Assembly: GCA_028691845.1 (NCBI GenBank)
Contig: JAQUYL010000006.1
Location: 62,001 to 126,000 of the forward strand
Direction: 5' to 3'
DNA: 64,000 nucleotides
Origin: Opitutaceae bacterium
GTDB taxonomy: Bacteria > Verrucomicrobiota > Verrucomicrobiia > Opitutales > Opitutaceae
Made by a program: the position numbers and the translations under genes. Below are positions 29,462-38,063 of this stretch, in pieces. Numbering within the stretch: position 1 is the stretch's first letter; each line of letters begins with the position of its first letter. The notes beneath the pieces were generated by a model. That model had not been told where the DNA came from and did not search any database. It was given only the letters and a program-made list of their open reading frames with translations.

Positions 29462-29765
29462 GGTGATATGCGGGCTGTTCTAGCTTCGTATTGATTGCCC
29501 CTGCGGCGATCCCCGCCAGGGATCGTCTGAGGCACACAATTATACTAGAGGAGGGGTATACTAAGCTTGTGGGAATCTGACCTCGCGGACCGTGGGAGGA
29601 ACGCGAGCGTGGGAAATGTCATGCACACTATAAGGGTAAACATACCTTTTGCTCCACGCAGTCCTTGGCGGACAATGTGTGCTTTTTGCTTTGTCCTTTC
29701 ACTGCGGGATGCGACTGGCGGCCTGCCATGTTTGCCGGATCGTTGCTCTTGGCCCAGTCGCTCCA
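29462..29765. promoter_or_regulatory. Upstream region of the cytochrome/barrel unit with candidate promoter
   Basis: On the minus strand a perfect TATAAT occurs at 29539-29544, 77 bases before the cytochrome ATG, without a good -35. Two copies of TAGTATA (29541-29547 and 29557-29563) lie 16 bases apart at this point and could be part of an operator. The rest of the interval up to the next gene shows no credible coding sequence. Confidence 0.35.
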
Positions 29766-30494
29766 TTAACCATGCTGGTGTTCCAGCACGATCAACAATC
29801 CGCCAAGGATGCTGAACAGAACGCCCAGGAGAGCCGCCTCATAGCGTTCGAGGTTTTTCACTTCGATTTTCCCCAAGCCCAGCAACGCCAGCCATGCGAA
29901 TAGCGTCATGCCCGTCAGCGTGGCCACGGCAAGAATCAGGCTGAGCACGACGAATCCCCGCCAGCCAAACTGGACCGCAGAAAGATAGACCGGAAGGAAA
30001 CCTTCGCATGGCGAGAGGGTGAGCATCACCAGCAAACCGGTGATGGCTGTCCAATCGCCGGCTCGATTGGAAACCAACGCGCTGTCCTTGAGTTCATCGT
30101 CCCAATGACTGTGGCCCTCCTCCCGCCCGCAATGCTCGCTGGGATGATGATGCCCGCCCAGCAGCGCATGATGGCAGACGCCACCTCCCCGCCATTGGCG
30201 CCAAAAATAGTACAGGCCGATGGCGATCAGTGTGCCGCCAGCGATCCACGGAAACAACCGCCCCAGTTTCTCGTCGAGTTGGAATCCGAACCAGGCCACG
30301 CACAAACCCAGCAGCGTGGTCAGCGCCACATGCCCGAGCCCCGCCAGAACGGTCACCGCAAAAGTCTTGGGCCCACCCCACCCCCGGGCTCGCGATACCA
30401 GCACAAACGGCAACCAGTGGGTGGGTATCGCGGCATGAAAAAACGCCACGGTGAAACCGGTCGCGGCGATAGTCGTGAGAACAGTGGAATCCAT
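29766..30494 (-). CDS. Polytopic membrane protein with His-rich loop, NicO/RcnA/TauE-like
   Basis: The 242-residue protein has about six membrane helices. Helix one carries HAAIPTHWLPF (residues 20-30), helix two GLGHV (52-56), and a later helix TLSPCEGFLP (159-168). A cytoplasmic or periplasmic loop at about 107-130 contains eight histidines. The layout of two sets of three helices with HxxxxxH in helix one and a His-rich loop resembles nickel/cobalt transporters (NicO/RcnA) and the wider LysE/TauE group, but the motifs are not the standard ones. Metal transport is inferred; the substrate is unknown. The ATG chosen starts directly at the first helix. It lies upstream of the cytochrome unit on the same strand with about 300 bases between. 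Confidence 0.55.
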   Translation of the reverse strand: MDSTVLTTIAATGFTVAFFHAAIPTHWLPFVLVSRARGWGGPKTFAVTVLAGLGHVALTTLLGLCVAWFGFQLDEKLGRLFPWIAGGTLIAIGLYYFWRQWRGGGVCHHALLGGHHHPSEHCGREEGHSHWDDELKDSALVSNRAGDWTAITGLLVMLTLSPCEGFLPVYLSAVQFGWRGFVVLSLILAVATLTGMTLFAWLALLGLGKIEVKNLERYEAALLGVLFSILGGLLIVLEHQHG

Positions 30495-30930
30495 AAATGG
30501 GAATGGGGAGGAGTGCCTCCCGGAAAAACAAACTAAATGGTGAAGCGAAGCCCAATCTCCAACCAATTTAATATTTTCACAGTAGGCAAACCTCCTGATC
30601 CTTTCTCCCGCCTGGTGGAATACGGGGGAGCTGCAGGGGTCCCCCCGCAGCAGCCGCCCTCTCGAATTGGTGGGCAAGCCAAGGCTTCACCCCCTCCGGC
30701 AGGGACGGATGAAGTCCGCTCCGGTGTCAGACGGCGCGGTCTCCGAACTTCAGTGAAGACCGCTTCCATGAGCGAAGGATTTGGGAGACGACGCCGAAGG
30801 CCTGAGTGGCAATTTGTTGCCGGTCTCGCCTGAATTCGTTTTTCTTCCGCCGTCATCCCCCGGCATAACGCCTGCTGGCCTTCTTCCCTTGCTCCCGCCC
30901 ATCTCTCCCTCTACCGATCCGACATTTTCG
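30495..30930. other. Gene-free divergent interval with stable hairpins
   Basis: No believable gene is present in these 436 bases between the His-loop membrane protein and hemE. A very stable nested hairpin (GCTGC-A-GGGG / CCCC-C-GCAGC) occupies 30630-30651, and GCGGTCT/AGACCGC form another near 30740. No T-tract follows either, so they are not typical terminators. Promoters for the two divergent genes must lie here, but none was obvious. Confidence 0.4.
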
Positions 30931-31956
30931 ATGACATCCCGCGACCGCTTTCTCGCCGCCTGCGCCTGCCAGCCCCTCGACCGTCCCCCGCTCTGGATCA
31001 TGCGCCAGGCCGGTCGCTACCTGCCCGAATACCGCGCCTTGAAGGAGAAGCATTCCTTTCTCGAAATGGTGCGCACGCCGGAACTGGCGGCCGAGGTCAC
31101 GCTGCAGCCGTTGCGCCGCTTCGCCTTCGATGCCGCCATCATTTTCTCCGACATTCTCGTGGTCCCCGAGGCCCTGGGACAGGGCTATCATTTCAGGGAA
31201 CAGGGCGGCATCGCGATGGATTACCGGCTCGAAACCCCGGATCAACTCGCCCGGCTTTCGCCCGATGGCGTACCGCAAAAACTTTCCTACGTGGCGGACA
31301 CACTACGGCTGGTGAGGACCGCTCTCGCCGGCCAGTCCGCCCTCCTCGGTTTCGGCGGCTCTCCCTGGACGCTCGCCACCTACATGCTGGAAGGCGGCAG
31401 TGCCGACGACTTTGAACGCAGCAAGTTCGTGTTCTACTCCGACCGCGCCTACTTCGACGCCCTGCTGGAGAAGATCACGGCTGCGCTGATCGCGTATTTT
31501 CAGATGCAGATCGCCGCCGGCGCCGACGCCATTCAGATCTTCGATTCGTGGGGTGGCATCGTGGCCGGTCCGGACTACGAAGCCGCGTCGCTGCGCTGGA
31601 TCCGCCGGATTCTCGCCGCGCTCCCCAAGGATTTTCCCGTCATTCTCTACGCAAAGGGCGCGGCGAGCCATCTGACTGACCAGGCCTTCTGCGGCGCACG
31701 CGTGCTGGGAGTCGATTGGACCATCGACCTCGCGGTGGCCCGGCGGCTGGTGCCGGACAACGTTGCCCTGCAAGGCAACCTCGATCCGGTGTTGCTGACT
31801 ACCACGCCTGAGGTCGTCCGACGCGAAGCCACGCGCCTGCTCGATTCGCTGCGCGGCTCCCGCGGCCATATCTGCAACCTCGGCCACGGCATTCTGCCGT
31901 CCGCCAGGCTGGATTGCGTTGCCACCCTCGTCGACACCGTGATCAATTGGAAATAA
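30931..31956 (+). CDS. hemE: Uroporphyrinogen decarboxylase
   Basis: The 341-residue protein begins MTSRDRFLAACACQP and has the HemE signature MRQAGRYLPEYR at 24-35, then IIFSDILVVPEALG and GFGGSPWTLATYM. It removes four carboxyl groups from uroporphyrinogen III to give coproporphyrinogen III in haem synthesis. The long open extension upstream falls in non-coding sequence and is excluded. It is followed after only four bases by a protoporphyrinogen oxidase, so the two form an operon. Confidence 0.96.
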   Translation: MTSRDRFLAACACQPLDRPPLWIMRQAGRYLPEYRALKEKHSFLEMVRTPELAAEVTLQPLRRFAFDAAIIFSDILVVPEALGQGYHFREQGGIAMDYRLETPDQLARLSPDGVPQKLSYVADTLRLVRTALAGQSALLGFGGSPWTLATYMLEGGSADDFERSKFVFYSDRAYFDALLEKITAALIAYFQMQIAAGADAIQIFDSWGGIVAGPDYEAASLRWIRRILAALPKDFPVILYAKGAASHLTDQAFCGARVLGVDWTIDLAVARRLVPDNVALQGNLDPVLLTTTPEVVRREATRLLDSLRGSRGHICNLGHGILPSARLDCVATLVDTVINWK

Positions 31957-31960
31957 GCCC

Positions 31961-33343
31961 ATGTCCTCATTTGCCCCAAAATCCATTGCGGTGATCGGCG
32001 GCGGCCTTACCGGCCTCACCGCCGCCTACCGGTTGAACCGGCTCGGCCACCGCGTCACCGTGTTCGAGCAATCGCCCCGCATAGGTGGCTCGATCGTCTC
32101 CACCGTCAAGGAGGGATTCCTGATCGAAGGCGGTCCCAATGCGCTGCAACTGGGCGAGCCCGAATTGGTCACGCTCCTCACCGAGCTCGGGATCGACGCC
32201 GAGAAGCAAATCGCGGCGCCGGCGGCCAAGAAACGGTTCATCGTCCGTCAGGGCCGGTTGATGGCCACGCCCTCCTCTCCACCCTCCGCCCTCGGAACTC
32301 CCCTGTTTTCGCTGCGCACCAAGCTGGGCATTTTCTGGGAGATGACCTACCGCCGCCGGGAGCGCGCCACCGATATCAGCCTGGCTGAATTTGTGCGATC
32401 GCATTTCGGCCAGGAGGCGGTCGATTACGCGCTGAATCCGTTTGTCTCGGGCGTCTACGCCGGCGATCCCGAAAAACTGTCCACTCGCCATTCCTTCCCG
32501 ACCCTCTGGCAGATCGAACGCACACACGGTTCCATCCTGCGCGGCATGATGGCGCTCGCGAAGGAGCGCCGGGCCCGGGGCCAAGGCGGCGTCCCTCCCC
32601 TGGTCTCGTTCCCGCGCGGCCTGCAAACGCTGCCCGACACACTGGCGGCGCGGCTGCCCGCCGGGACGGTGCGGACCAACACCCACGTCACCAACGTCAT
32701 TCCCGGACGGCCGTGGAAGCTCATCACCGTCGGCGCGGGAACCACGTCCACTGCGGAATTCGACCAATTGGTCCTGGCCGTCCCGGCCGCCTCGCTGGCC
32801 GCGCTGGTTTTCGGCACACTGGGCGAACGCCCGCTCGCCGCCCTTGAACATCTGCCCCATCCGCCGGTCAGTTCGCTCTTTCTCGGATTCAAGCGCGAAC
32901 AGGTGTCCCATCCGCTTGACGGATTCGGCGGCCTGGTGCCCGCCATCGAACACCGGAAAATCCTCGGCGTCCTGTTTTCGTCGACCCTGTTTCCGGGCCG
33001 GGCGCCAGCCGGCCATGTCGGCCTCACTGTCTTTGCCGGCGGCATGCGCCAGCCCGAGATTGCGCGTCTCCCCACCGACGCGCTTGTCGCCGAAGTTGCA
33101 CCCGACTTGCGTGACCTGGTCGGCGCTAAGGGCGAGCCCGTATTCGTCCAGCACTCCTTCTGGCCGCACGCCATCCCACAGTATAATCTCGGGCACGAAC
33201 GATTCCTCGACGCCATGGCTGATTGCGAATCCCGGCACCCGGGGCTGTTCATCGGCGGCAACTGCCGGGACGGCATTGCGCTGCCCAATTGCGTCAAAAG
33301 CGGGCTGAATCTTGCCCGGCGCGCCGACGAAACCGCCGCCTGA
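31961..33343 (+). CDS. hemY: Protoporphyrinogen oxidase, oxygen-dependent (HemY/HemG type)
   Basis: The 460-residue flavoprotein begins with the FAD dinucleotide-binding motif SIAVIGGGLTGLTAAYRLNRLGHRVTVFE, followed by RIGGSIVSTVKEGFLIEGGPNAL. The remaining sequence has the amine-oxidase-like fold of HemY, including FVSGVYAGDPEKLSTRHSFPTLW and a C-terminal GLFIGGNCRDGIALPNCVKSG strand for FAD. It oxidises protoporphyrinogen IX to protoporphyrin IX, or coproporphyrinogen III to coproporphyrin III in the alternative pathway; the sequence alone does not decide. It is co-transcribed with hemE. Confidence 0.9.
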   Translation: MSSFAPKSIAVIGGGLTGLTAAYRLNRLGHRVTVFEQSPRIGGSIVSTVKEGFLIEGGPNALQLGEPELVTLLTELGIDAEKQIAAPAAKKRFIVRQGRLMATPSSPPSALGTPLFSLRTKLGIFWEMTYRRRERATDISLAEFVRSHFGQEAVDYALNPFVSGVYAGDPEKLSTRHSFPTLWQIERTHGSILRGMMALAKERRARGQGGVPPLVSFPRGLQTLPDTLAARLPAGTVRTNTHVTNVIPGRPWKLITVGAGTTSTAEFDQLVLAVPAASLAALVFGTLGERPLAALEHLPHPPVSSLFLGFKREQVSHPLDGFGGLVPAIEHRKILGVLFSSTLFPGRAPAGHVGLTVFAGGMRQPEIARLPTDALVAEVAPDLRDLVGAKGEPVFVQHSFWPHAIPQYNLGHERFLDAMADCESRHPGLFIGGNCRDGIALPNCVKSGLNLARRADETAA

Positions 33344-33717
33344 CCGTCGCCCGTTTGTGCCACCGGATGGCCGGGGCCAGCGCGACCGACACGGGAGGGC
33401 GCGCCCTCTCCATACCCCCCCCGAGCCGTCCAGGCAGGACACGCCGGAGTGGGGCCGGCTGGATAGGCGCGCCCTCCAGCAGAGTCCCCTGGTCGGGCCC
33501 CGGTCATGGCTGCTGGAACGACGGCTCCCGGCCCGCCAGACTCCGGATAATTCCCCAACACGATATTTCCCCAATGATTTCGTCCGGCAAAGCCGATTGG
33601 CGGGTCGATCGCTGATGATTGCTTACGGCGAGGAACGCCCGAAAAATCGCGGAAAATGAACCCCATCTCCCCTTGACTCCGGGTAGTGATGGAGTAGCCT
33701 GCCGCCCCTTATTTCCA
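33344..33717. promoter_or_regulatory. Intergenic region before ileS with inverted-repeat element and candidate promoter
   Basis: GGAGGGCGCGCC at 33394-33405 and its reverse complement at 33466-33477 form a 12-base inverted repeat enclosing 60 bases, a REP- or MITE-like unit. Further on, TTGACT (33673-33678) and TAGCCT (33695-33700), 16 bases apart, are a candidate promoter 17 bases before the ileS ATG. No gene was found in the interval. Confidence 0.4.
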
Positions 33718-36558
33718 ATGGCGCAAGACCTGAAAGACACATTGTTGTTGCCGAGGACAGACTTTCCAATGCGGGCCAGTCTCGTCCATCGCGAGCCGGC
33801 CCGGATCGCGCATTGGGGAAAACTCGGACTGTACGACGCCATCCAGAGAAAACGCGCCTCCGGCCCCGCATTCGTGCTGCACGACGGACCGCCCTTCACC
33901 AATGGCGACGTCCATATCGGCACGGCGCTGAACAAAACGCTCAAGGACATCACCAACCGTTTCAAGTCCATGCGCGGATTCCGCACCCCCTACGTGCCCG
34001 GCTGGGATTGCCACGGCCTGCCCATCGAGCAGAAGGTGGCACGTGAGCTGCAGGAAACAAAACAGCAGGTCTCGACGGCTGAATTGCGTCAGCGGTGCGA
34101 TGATTTTTCGGAGAGCTGGATTGCCAAGCAGACCGCGCAGTTCAAGCGCCTGGGCGTACTCGCCGACTGGCCCAACCAGTACAAGACGAAGACGCCCGCA
34201 TTCGAGGGTGACGTCCTGCGCACCTTTGCCGCCTTTGTCGAGAAGGGGCTAATCTACCGCAGCAAAAAGCCCGTTTACTGGTCGATCCCGTTTGAAACCG
34301 CCCTCGCCGAGGCGGAAATCGAATACAAGGACCATGTCAGCCCGTCGATCTGGGTGAAATTTCCAGTGCCGCCCGCCGAGGCTGGCAAATTCGGACTCCC
34401 GTCCGACAAACCTCTTTCCATCGTCATCTGGACCACCACGCCGTGGACTCTGCCGGCCAACCTCGCCATTGCGCTGCACCCGGAAATCGCCTATGTCGTG
34501 GCCGACACCGGCGAGGAACGTCTGATCGTCGCCCAAGCCCTGCTGGAATCCGTCCGCACCGCTGCCGGCCTGGCCGAACCGGCCATAGTGACGACGCTGA
34601 CCGGTGCCAGGCTGGAGAAGCTGCAGGCCCGTCATCCCTTTATCGACCGCGCCTCGCCTGTCGTGCTCGCCGACTACGTCACGACCGACAGCGGCACCGG
34701 CTGCGTGCACACCGCCCCGGGCCACGGACAGGAGGACTACCAGACGGGACTCAAGTACGGCCTCGAGATCTACTGCCCGGTGGCCGACGACGGCCGATTC
34801 ATCGACGACGGACGCATGCCCGCCGACCTCGTCGGTCTTGCGACGCTCGAAACCGGCGAGGATCTGGCCAAAAAGCGCACCTCCCCCGCCAACGTCGCCG
34901 TGCTCAAGAAGCTGGCAGCCACCGGCACCCTGCTGGCCAAGCAGTCCTTCACGCACAGCTACCCCCACTGCTGGCGCTCGAAGACGCCCATCGTGTTCCG
35001 CGCCGTCGACCAGTGGTTCGTCTCCCTCGACAAAAGCGGCATGAGGCAGAACGCGCTCGACGCCATCGGCCAGGTGCGGTGGGTGCCCGCGTGGGGGGAG
35101 GCCCGCATCCGCGGCGCCGTCGAGTCGCGCCCCGACTGGTGCATCAGCCGTCAGCGCGCCTGGGGTGTGCCCATCCCCGCTTTTTACGACGCCCAGAAGA
35201 ACGCGTACCTCGACGCCGGCGTCGTCCGTGCCATCGCCGATAAAATTGCGCAACACGGCACCAATTTGTGGTTCAACGCCACGCCCGCGCAATTGCTCGA
35301 TGGAGTTAAGCTGCCCGCAGGCTGGCCCGCGCCCTCCGAGCTGGTGGCCGGCCGCGACACGCTCGATGTATGGATCGATTCCGGTTCGACACATGCCGCC
35401 ACGTTGCGCCACGGGGTCGGCGGCACGCGCTGGCCGGCCGACCTTTACCTGGAAGGCAGCGACCAGCACCGGGGGTGGTTCCAGTCGTCGCTCTGGTGCG
35501 GCGTTATTGCTCACGGCGGCGCCCCCTACCGCACGGTGCTTACCCACGGCTTCATCGTCGACGAGGATCGCAGGAAGATCTCAAAGAGCAGCACCTACGA
35601 AAAACCGCAGACGAGCGACGCTTATGTCGCCGATTATGGGGCCGACGTCATCCGGCTGTGGATTTCCTCGCAGGATTTCCGCGACGACATTCCGATCTCC
35701 AAGGAAATCCTGTCCCACGTGGGCGAGACCTACCGGCTTTTCCGCAACACGTTTCGCTTTCAGCTCTCCACCCTCTTCGATTTTGATCCGGCCGTCCACT
35801 CCGTGCCCGTCGCTGCCATGGACCGGCTTGACCGCTGGGTGCTGCACGAGACCTCCGAACTGCTGCGCCAGTGCACCGACGCCTACGAAAACTACGAGTA
35901 CCACCGAGTCTATCATCTCTGCAACCAGTTCTGCTCCGTCACGCTCTCGGCCACCTATCACGATATTCTCAAGGACCGTCTGTACACCCTGGAGGCCTCC
36001 CATCCGAGACGGCGCTCGTCGCAGACGGCGATCCACCATGTCTTCACGACGCTGGTGAGGATTCTTGCACCCATCGTCACGCTCACGACTGACGAGGCCT
36101 GGAGTTATGGCACCGCCCGGCTGGAATACTCGATGGATTCCGTGCACCTGCAGGACTGGCCCGTGGCGCCGGCTGGCTGGACGAATGCGGAAATCGAGGA
36201 CGACTTTACCGCCCTGCTCAAGGTCCGCGCCGCGGTCAACGAAGCCATCGAGCCGCTGCGCGCGGCGGGCCGATTGGGCAAATCGCTCGATGCCGCTGTC
36301 ACCCTGACCGCCGACCCGACCGATCCGGTCGGCCGAATCCTGGAAAAATACGCCGATTTGCTGCCCGAACTGTTCATCGTATCTCACGTGTCCCGGAAGA
36401 CAGAAGCCAAAGCCCCGGCTGAAGTGCGCATTTCTGTCAACCACGCCAACGAACTCGGTTATGTCCGATGCCCGCGCTGCTGGCGCTGGGTGCCGGCCCT
36501 AGCCTCCTCGCCGCATGGGGATGTCTGTCCTCGGTGCCGCGAAGCCCTCAACTCCTGA
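33718..36558 (+). CDS. ileS: Isoleucyl-tRNA synthetase
   Basis: The 946-residue class I synthetase has GPPFTNGDVHIG with HIGT at 66-69, GWDCHGLPIE and the KMSKS loop as KISKS at 620-624. The editing domain (TTPWTLPANLAI, GTGCVHTAPGHGQEDY) and the C-terminal zinc finger with two CPRC pairs (CPRCWRWVP and CPRCREAL) are present, making it the bacterial type 1 enzyme. The start is the ATG giving the MAQDLKDTLLLPRTDFPM N-terminus. It precedes the DksA-like gene by 10 bases and probably leads an ileS-dksA-like-lspA operon. Confidence 0.97.
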   Translation: MAQDLKDTLLLPRTDFPMRASLVHREPARIAHWGKLGLYDAIQRKRASGPAFVLHDGPPFTNGDVHIGTALNKTLKDITNRFKSMRGFRTPYVPGWDCHGLPIEQKVARELQETKQQVSTAELRQRCDDFSESWIAKQTAQFKRLGVLADWPNQYKTKTPAFEGDVLRTFAAFVEKGLIYRSKKPVYWSIPFETALAEAEIEYKDHVSPSIWVKFPVPPAEAGKFGLPSDKPLSIVIWTTTPWTLPANLAIALHPEIAYVVADTGEERLIVAQALLESVRTAAGLAEPAIVTTLTGARLEKLQARHPFIDRASPVVLADYVTTDSGTGCVHTAPGHGQEDYQTGLKYGLEIYCPVADDGRFIDDGRMPADLVGLATLETGEDLAKKRTSPANVAVLKKLAATGTLLAKQSFTHSYPHCWRSKTPIVFRAVDQWFVSLDKSGMRQNALDAIGQVRWVPAWGEARIRGAVESRPDWCISRQRAWGVPIPAFYDAQKNAYLDAGVVRAIADKIAQHGTNLWFNATPAQLLDGVKLPAGWPAPSELVAGRDTLDVWIDSGSTHAATLRHGVGGTRWPADLYLEGSDQHRGWFQSSLWCGVIAHGGAPYRTVLTHGFIVDEDRRKISKSSTYEKPQTSDAYVADYGADVIRLWISSQDFRDDIPISKEILSHVGETYRLFRNTFRFQLSTLFDFDPAVHSVPVAAMDRLDRWVLHETSELLRQCTDAYENYEYHRVYHLCNQFCSVTLSATYHDILKDRLYTLEASHPRRRSSQTAIHHVFTTLVRILAPIVTLTTDEAWSYGTARLEYSMDSVHLQDWPVAPAGWTNAEIEDDFTALLKVRAAVNEAIEPLRAAGRLGKSLDAAVTLTADPTDPVGRILEKYADLLPELFIVSHVSRKTEAKAPAEVRISVNHANELGYVRCPRCWRWVPALASSPHGDVCPRCREALNS

Positions 36559-36568
36559 TCTCCCCGCC

Positions 36569-37477
36569 ATGGCCAAGTCCAAGAAAACCACCCATCCTCG
36601 GAAACCCGCAAAGACTACCAAGCCGGCCGCCAAGGCGAGGCACACGAAAAAAGCCACCCCTCCGGCCAGGGTCCGCCCGAACCGGCCTGCCCCGGCCAAG
36701 GGTCCGGTTGGCCGGAAACCCACGACCCAGAACGCACTGAAGCGGAAGATTCACGAGAGCAAAAGTGCCAAGGCCATCGCCTTCACCCTCGATGAAGTGC
36801 GCGAAATTGCCCGGCACAACGAACAACGCACCGAGCACACCGCCGACACTCTGGCGGCCAGGACCGGAAAGGCCGCGACCAACCACAAGCACGCCACCGC
36901 TGGAAACCGGGTCGGTCATGCCCATAAACCGCATCACGTGAAGGCCGCCTCCCTCTCAGAAATCCTCGGCATCAGTCATGGCAAGGCCCCGCGGCATGCG
37001 ACGCTTGCCGAAGACGAGATCCCTGACAAATACCGGCGTTGCTATCGGCTGCTCATTGAGCTCCGCAACCATGTCCTGGGCCAGCTTGACACTCACACCG
37101 AGGAAACCCTGCGCAAATCGGCCAAGGAGGACTCGGGCGATCTCTCAGGCTATGGCCAGCATATGGCCGACGCCGGCACCGATACCTTCGACCGCGACTT
37201 TGCCCTAAGCCTGGTTTCCAATGAGCAGGAGGCCCTGGCTGAAATCGAGGCCGCGATTATGCGCCTCCGCAACGGTACCTACGGCATCTGCGAAGTGACC
37301 GGCAAGCCCATCGCGCGGGACCGCCTGCTGGCCGTGCCCTTCGCCCGTTATTCGACCGAGGCCCAGAAACAGGTGGAACGGCATTCCCACCGAGCGCAGC
37401 AGCGCGGCGGTCTGTTCGCTGATGCCGCGACGGAAGAGGGCGGGAAACTCCCGGAAGAAGACGCGGGAGACGAATAG
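36569..37477 (+). CDS. TraR/DksA-type regulator lacking the zinc-finger cysteines, with basic tail
   Basis: The 302-residue protein has an N-terminal Lys/Ala/Pro-rich segment (about 1-60) like histone H1 tails and a C-terminal DksA-like part (about 150-275): coiled-coil helices around DKYRRCYRLLIELRNHVLGQL and a finger region GTYGICEVTGKPIARDRLLAVPFARYS. Of the four zinc cysteines only C241 remains; the others are T244, S262 and A265. DksA proteins bind RNA polymerase in the secondary channel and modulate transcription with ppGpp. A cysteine-poor DksA is known to work without zinc in Pseudomonas, so function may be retained. It sits between ileS and lspA. Confidence 0.82.
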   Translation: MAKSKKTTHPRKPAKTTKPAAKARHTKKATPPARVRPNRPAPAKGPVGRKPTTQNALKRKIHESKSAKAIAFTLDEVREIARHNEQRTEHTADTLAARTGKAATNHKHATAGNRVGHAHKPHHVKAASLSEILGISHGKAPRHATLAEDEIPDKYRRCYRLLIELRNHVLGQLDTHTEETLRKSAKEDSGDLSGYGQHMADAGTDTFDRDFALSLVSNEQEALAEIEAAIMRLRNGTYGICEVTGKPIARDRLLAVPFARYSTEAQKQVERHSHRAQQRGGLFADAATEEGGKLPEEDAGDE

Positions 37478-37495
37478 CCGCCGCCGCCAACTGTC

Positions 37496-38032
37496 TTGAG
37501 AGATCCCTCAACACCGGCGCCGCTTCCCCACCGCCTCCAGCGCCTGCGAGCCTATCGCTGGCTGCTCACTCTGGCCGGAGGAGTCCTCCTCCTAGACCAG
37601 TCCTCCAAGGGCTGGATCAGCGCCCGCTTGCCACTTCACAGTTACGGTCCCGACAGTGCCATCACGGTCGTCCCCGATTTCTTCTACATCGTCCATGTGG
37701 GCAACACCGGCGCCGCATGGAGCATGTTCTCCGGCAAGAGCCCTTTTCTCGCCTTGCTAGCCGCGGTCACGCTGGCCGCCATCTACCTGTGGCGGCACCA
37801 GCTCGGCCTCCGGCAGGCGACTGCGCAAATCGCTTTCGGCCTGCTGACCGGCGGGATTGCCGGCAACCTGGTCGACCGTCTGGCGCACGGCTATGTGGTC
37901 GACTTTCTTGACTTCCACTTCGGCCCTTACACCTATCCCTCCTTCAATTTTGCGGACGCCTCCATTTGCGTCGGCGTTTTTCTCTACCTGATCTGGTCCG
38001 TGCGGCAGCCGGTGCCCCCACGCGCTCCTTGA
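37496..38032 (+). CDS. lspA: Lipoprotein signal peptidase II
   Basis: The 178-residue inner-membrane protein has four hydrophobic segments and the aspartic protease motifs of LspA: NTGAAWSMF, GGIAGNLVDRLAHGYVVDFLDF and FNFADASICVG. The catalytic aspartates are in NLVDR and NFADA. It removes signal peptides from prolipoproteins. No ATG lies near the N-terminus and a TTG start is used, giving an 18-base gap from the previous gene. Its place after ileS and the DksA-like gene matches the ileS-lspA linkage known in many bacteria. Confidence 0.9.
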   Translation: MRDPSTPAPLPHRLQRLRAYRWLLTLAGGVLLLDQSSKGWISARLPLHSYGPDSAITVVPDFFYIVHVGNTGAAWSMFSGKSPFLALLAAVTLAAIYLWRHQLGLRQATAQIAFGLLTGGIAGNLVDRLAHGYVVDFLDFHFGPYTYPSFNFADASICVGVFLYLIWSVRQPVPPRAP

Positions 38033-38063
38033 GCGGCGGGCGCGATCGCCCCCGCCGCCGGCT

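Noticed and set aside
29545..29766. A 73-codon open frame between the cytochrome and the His-loop protein genes
   Set aside because: Biased composition, no ribosome-binding site, no domain; it covers the candidate promoter of the cytochrome unit.
30533..30580. A C-terminus LEIGLRFTI on the minus strand resembling the end of an outer-membrane barrel, possibly a decayed receptor
   Set aside because: Only about 15 residues look right; the upstream part of the frame is not beta-barrel-like, and the last residue is not aromatic. Chance is the simpler explanation.
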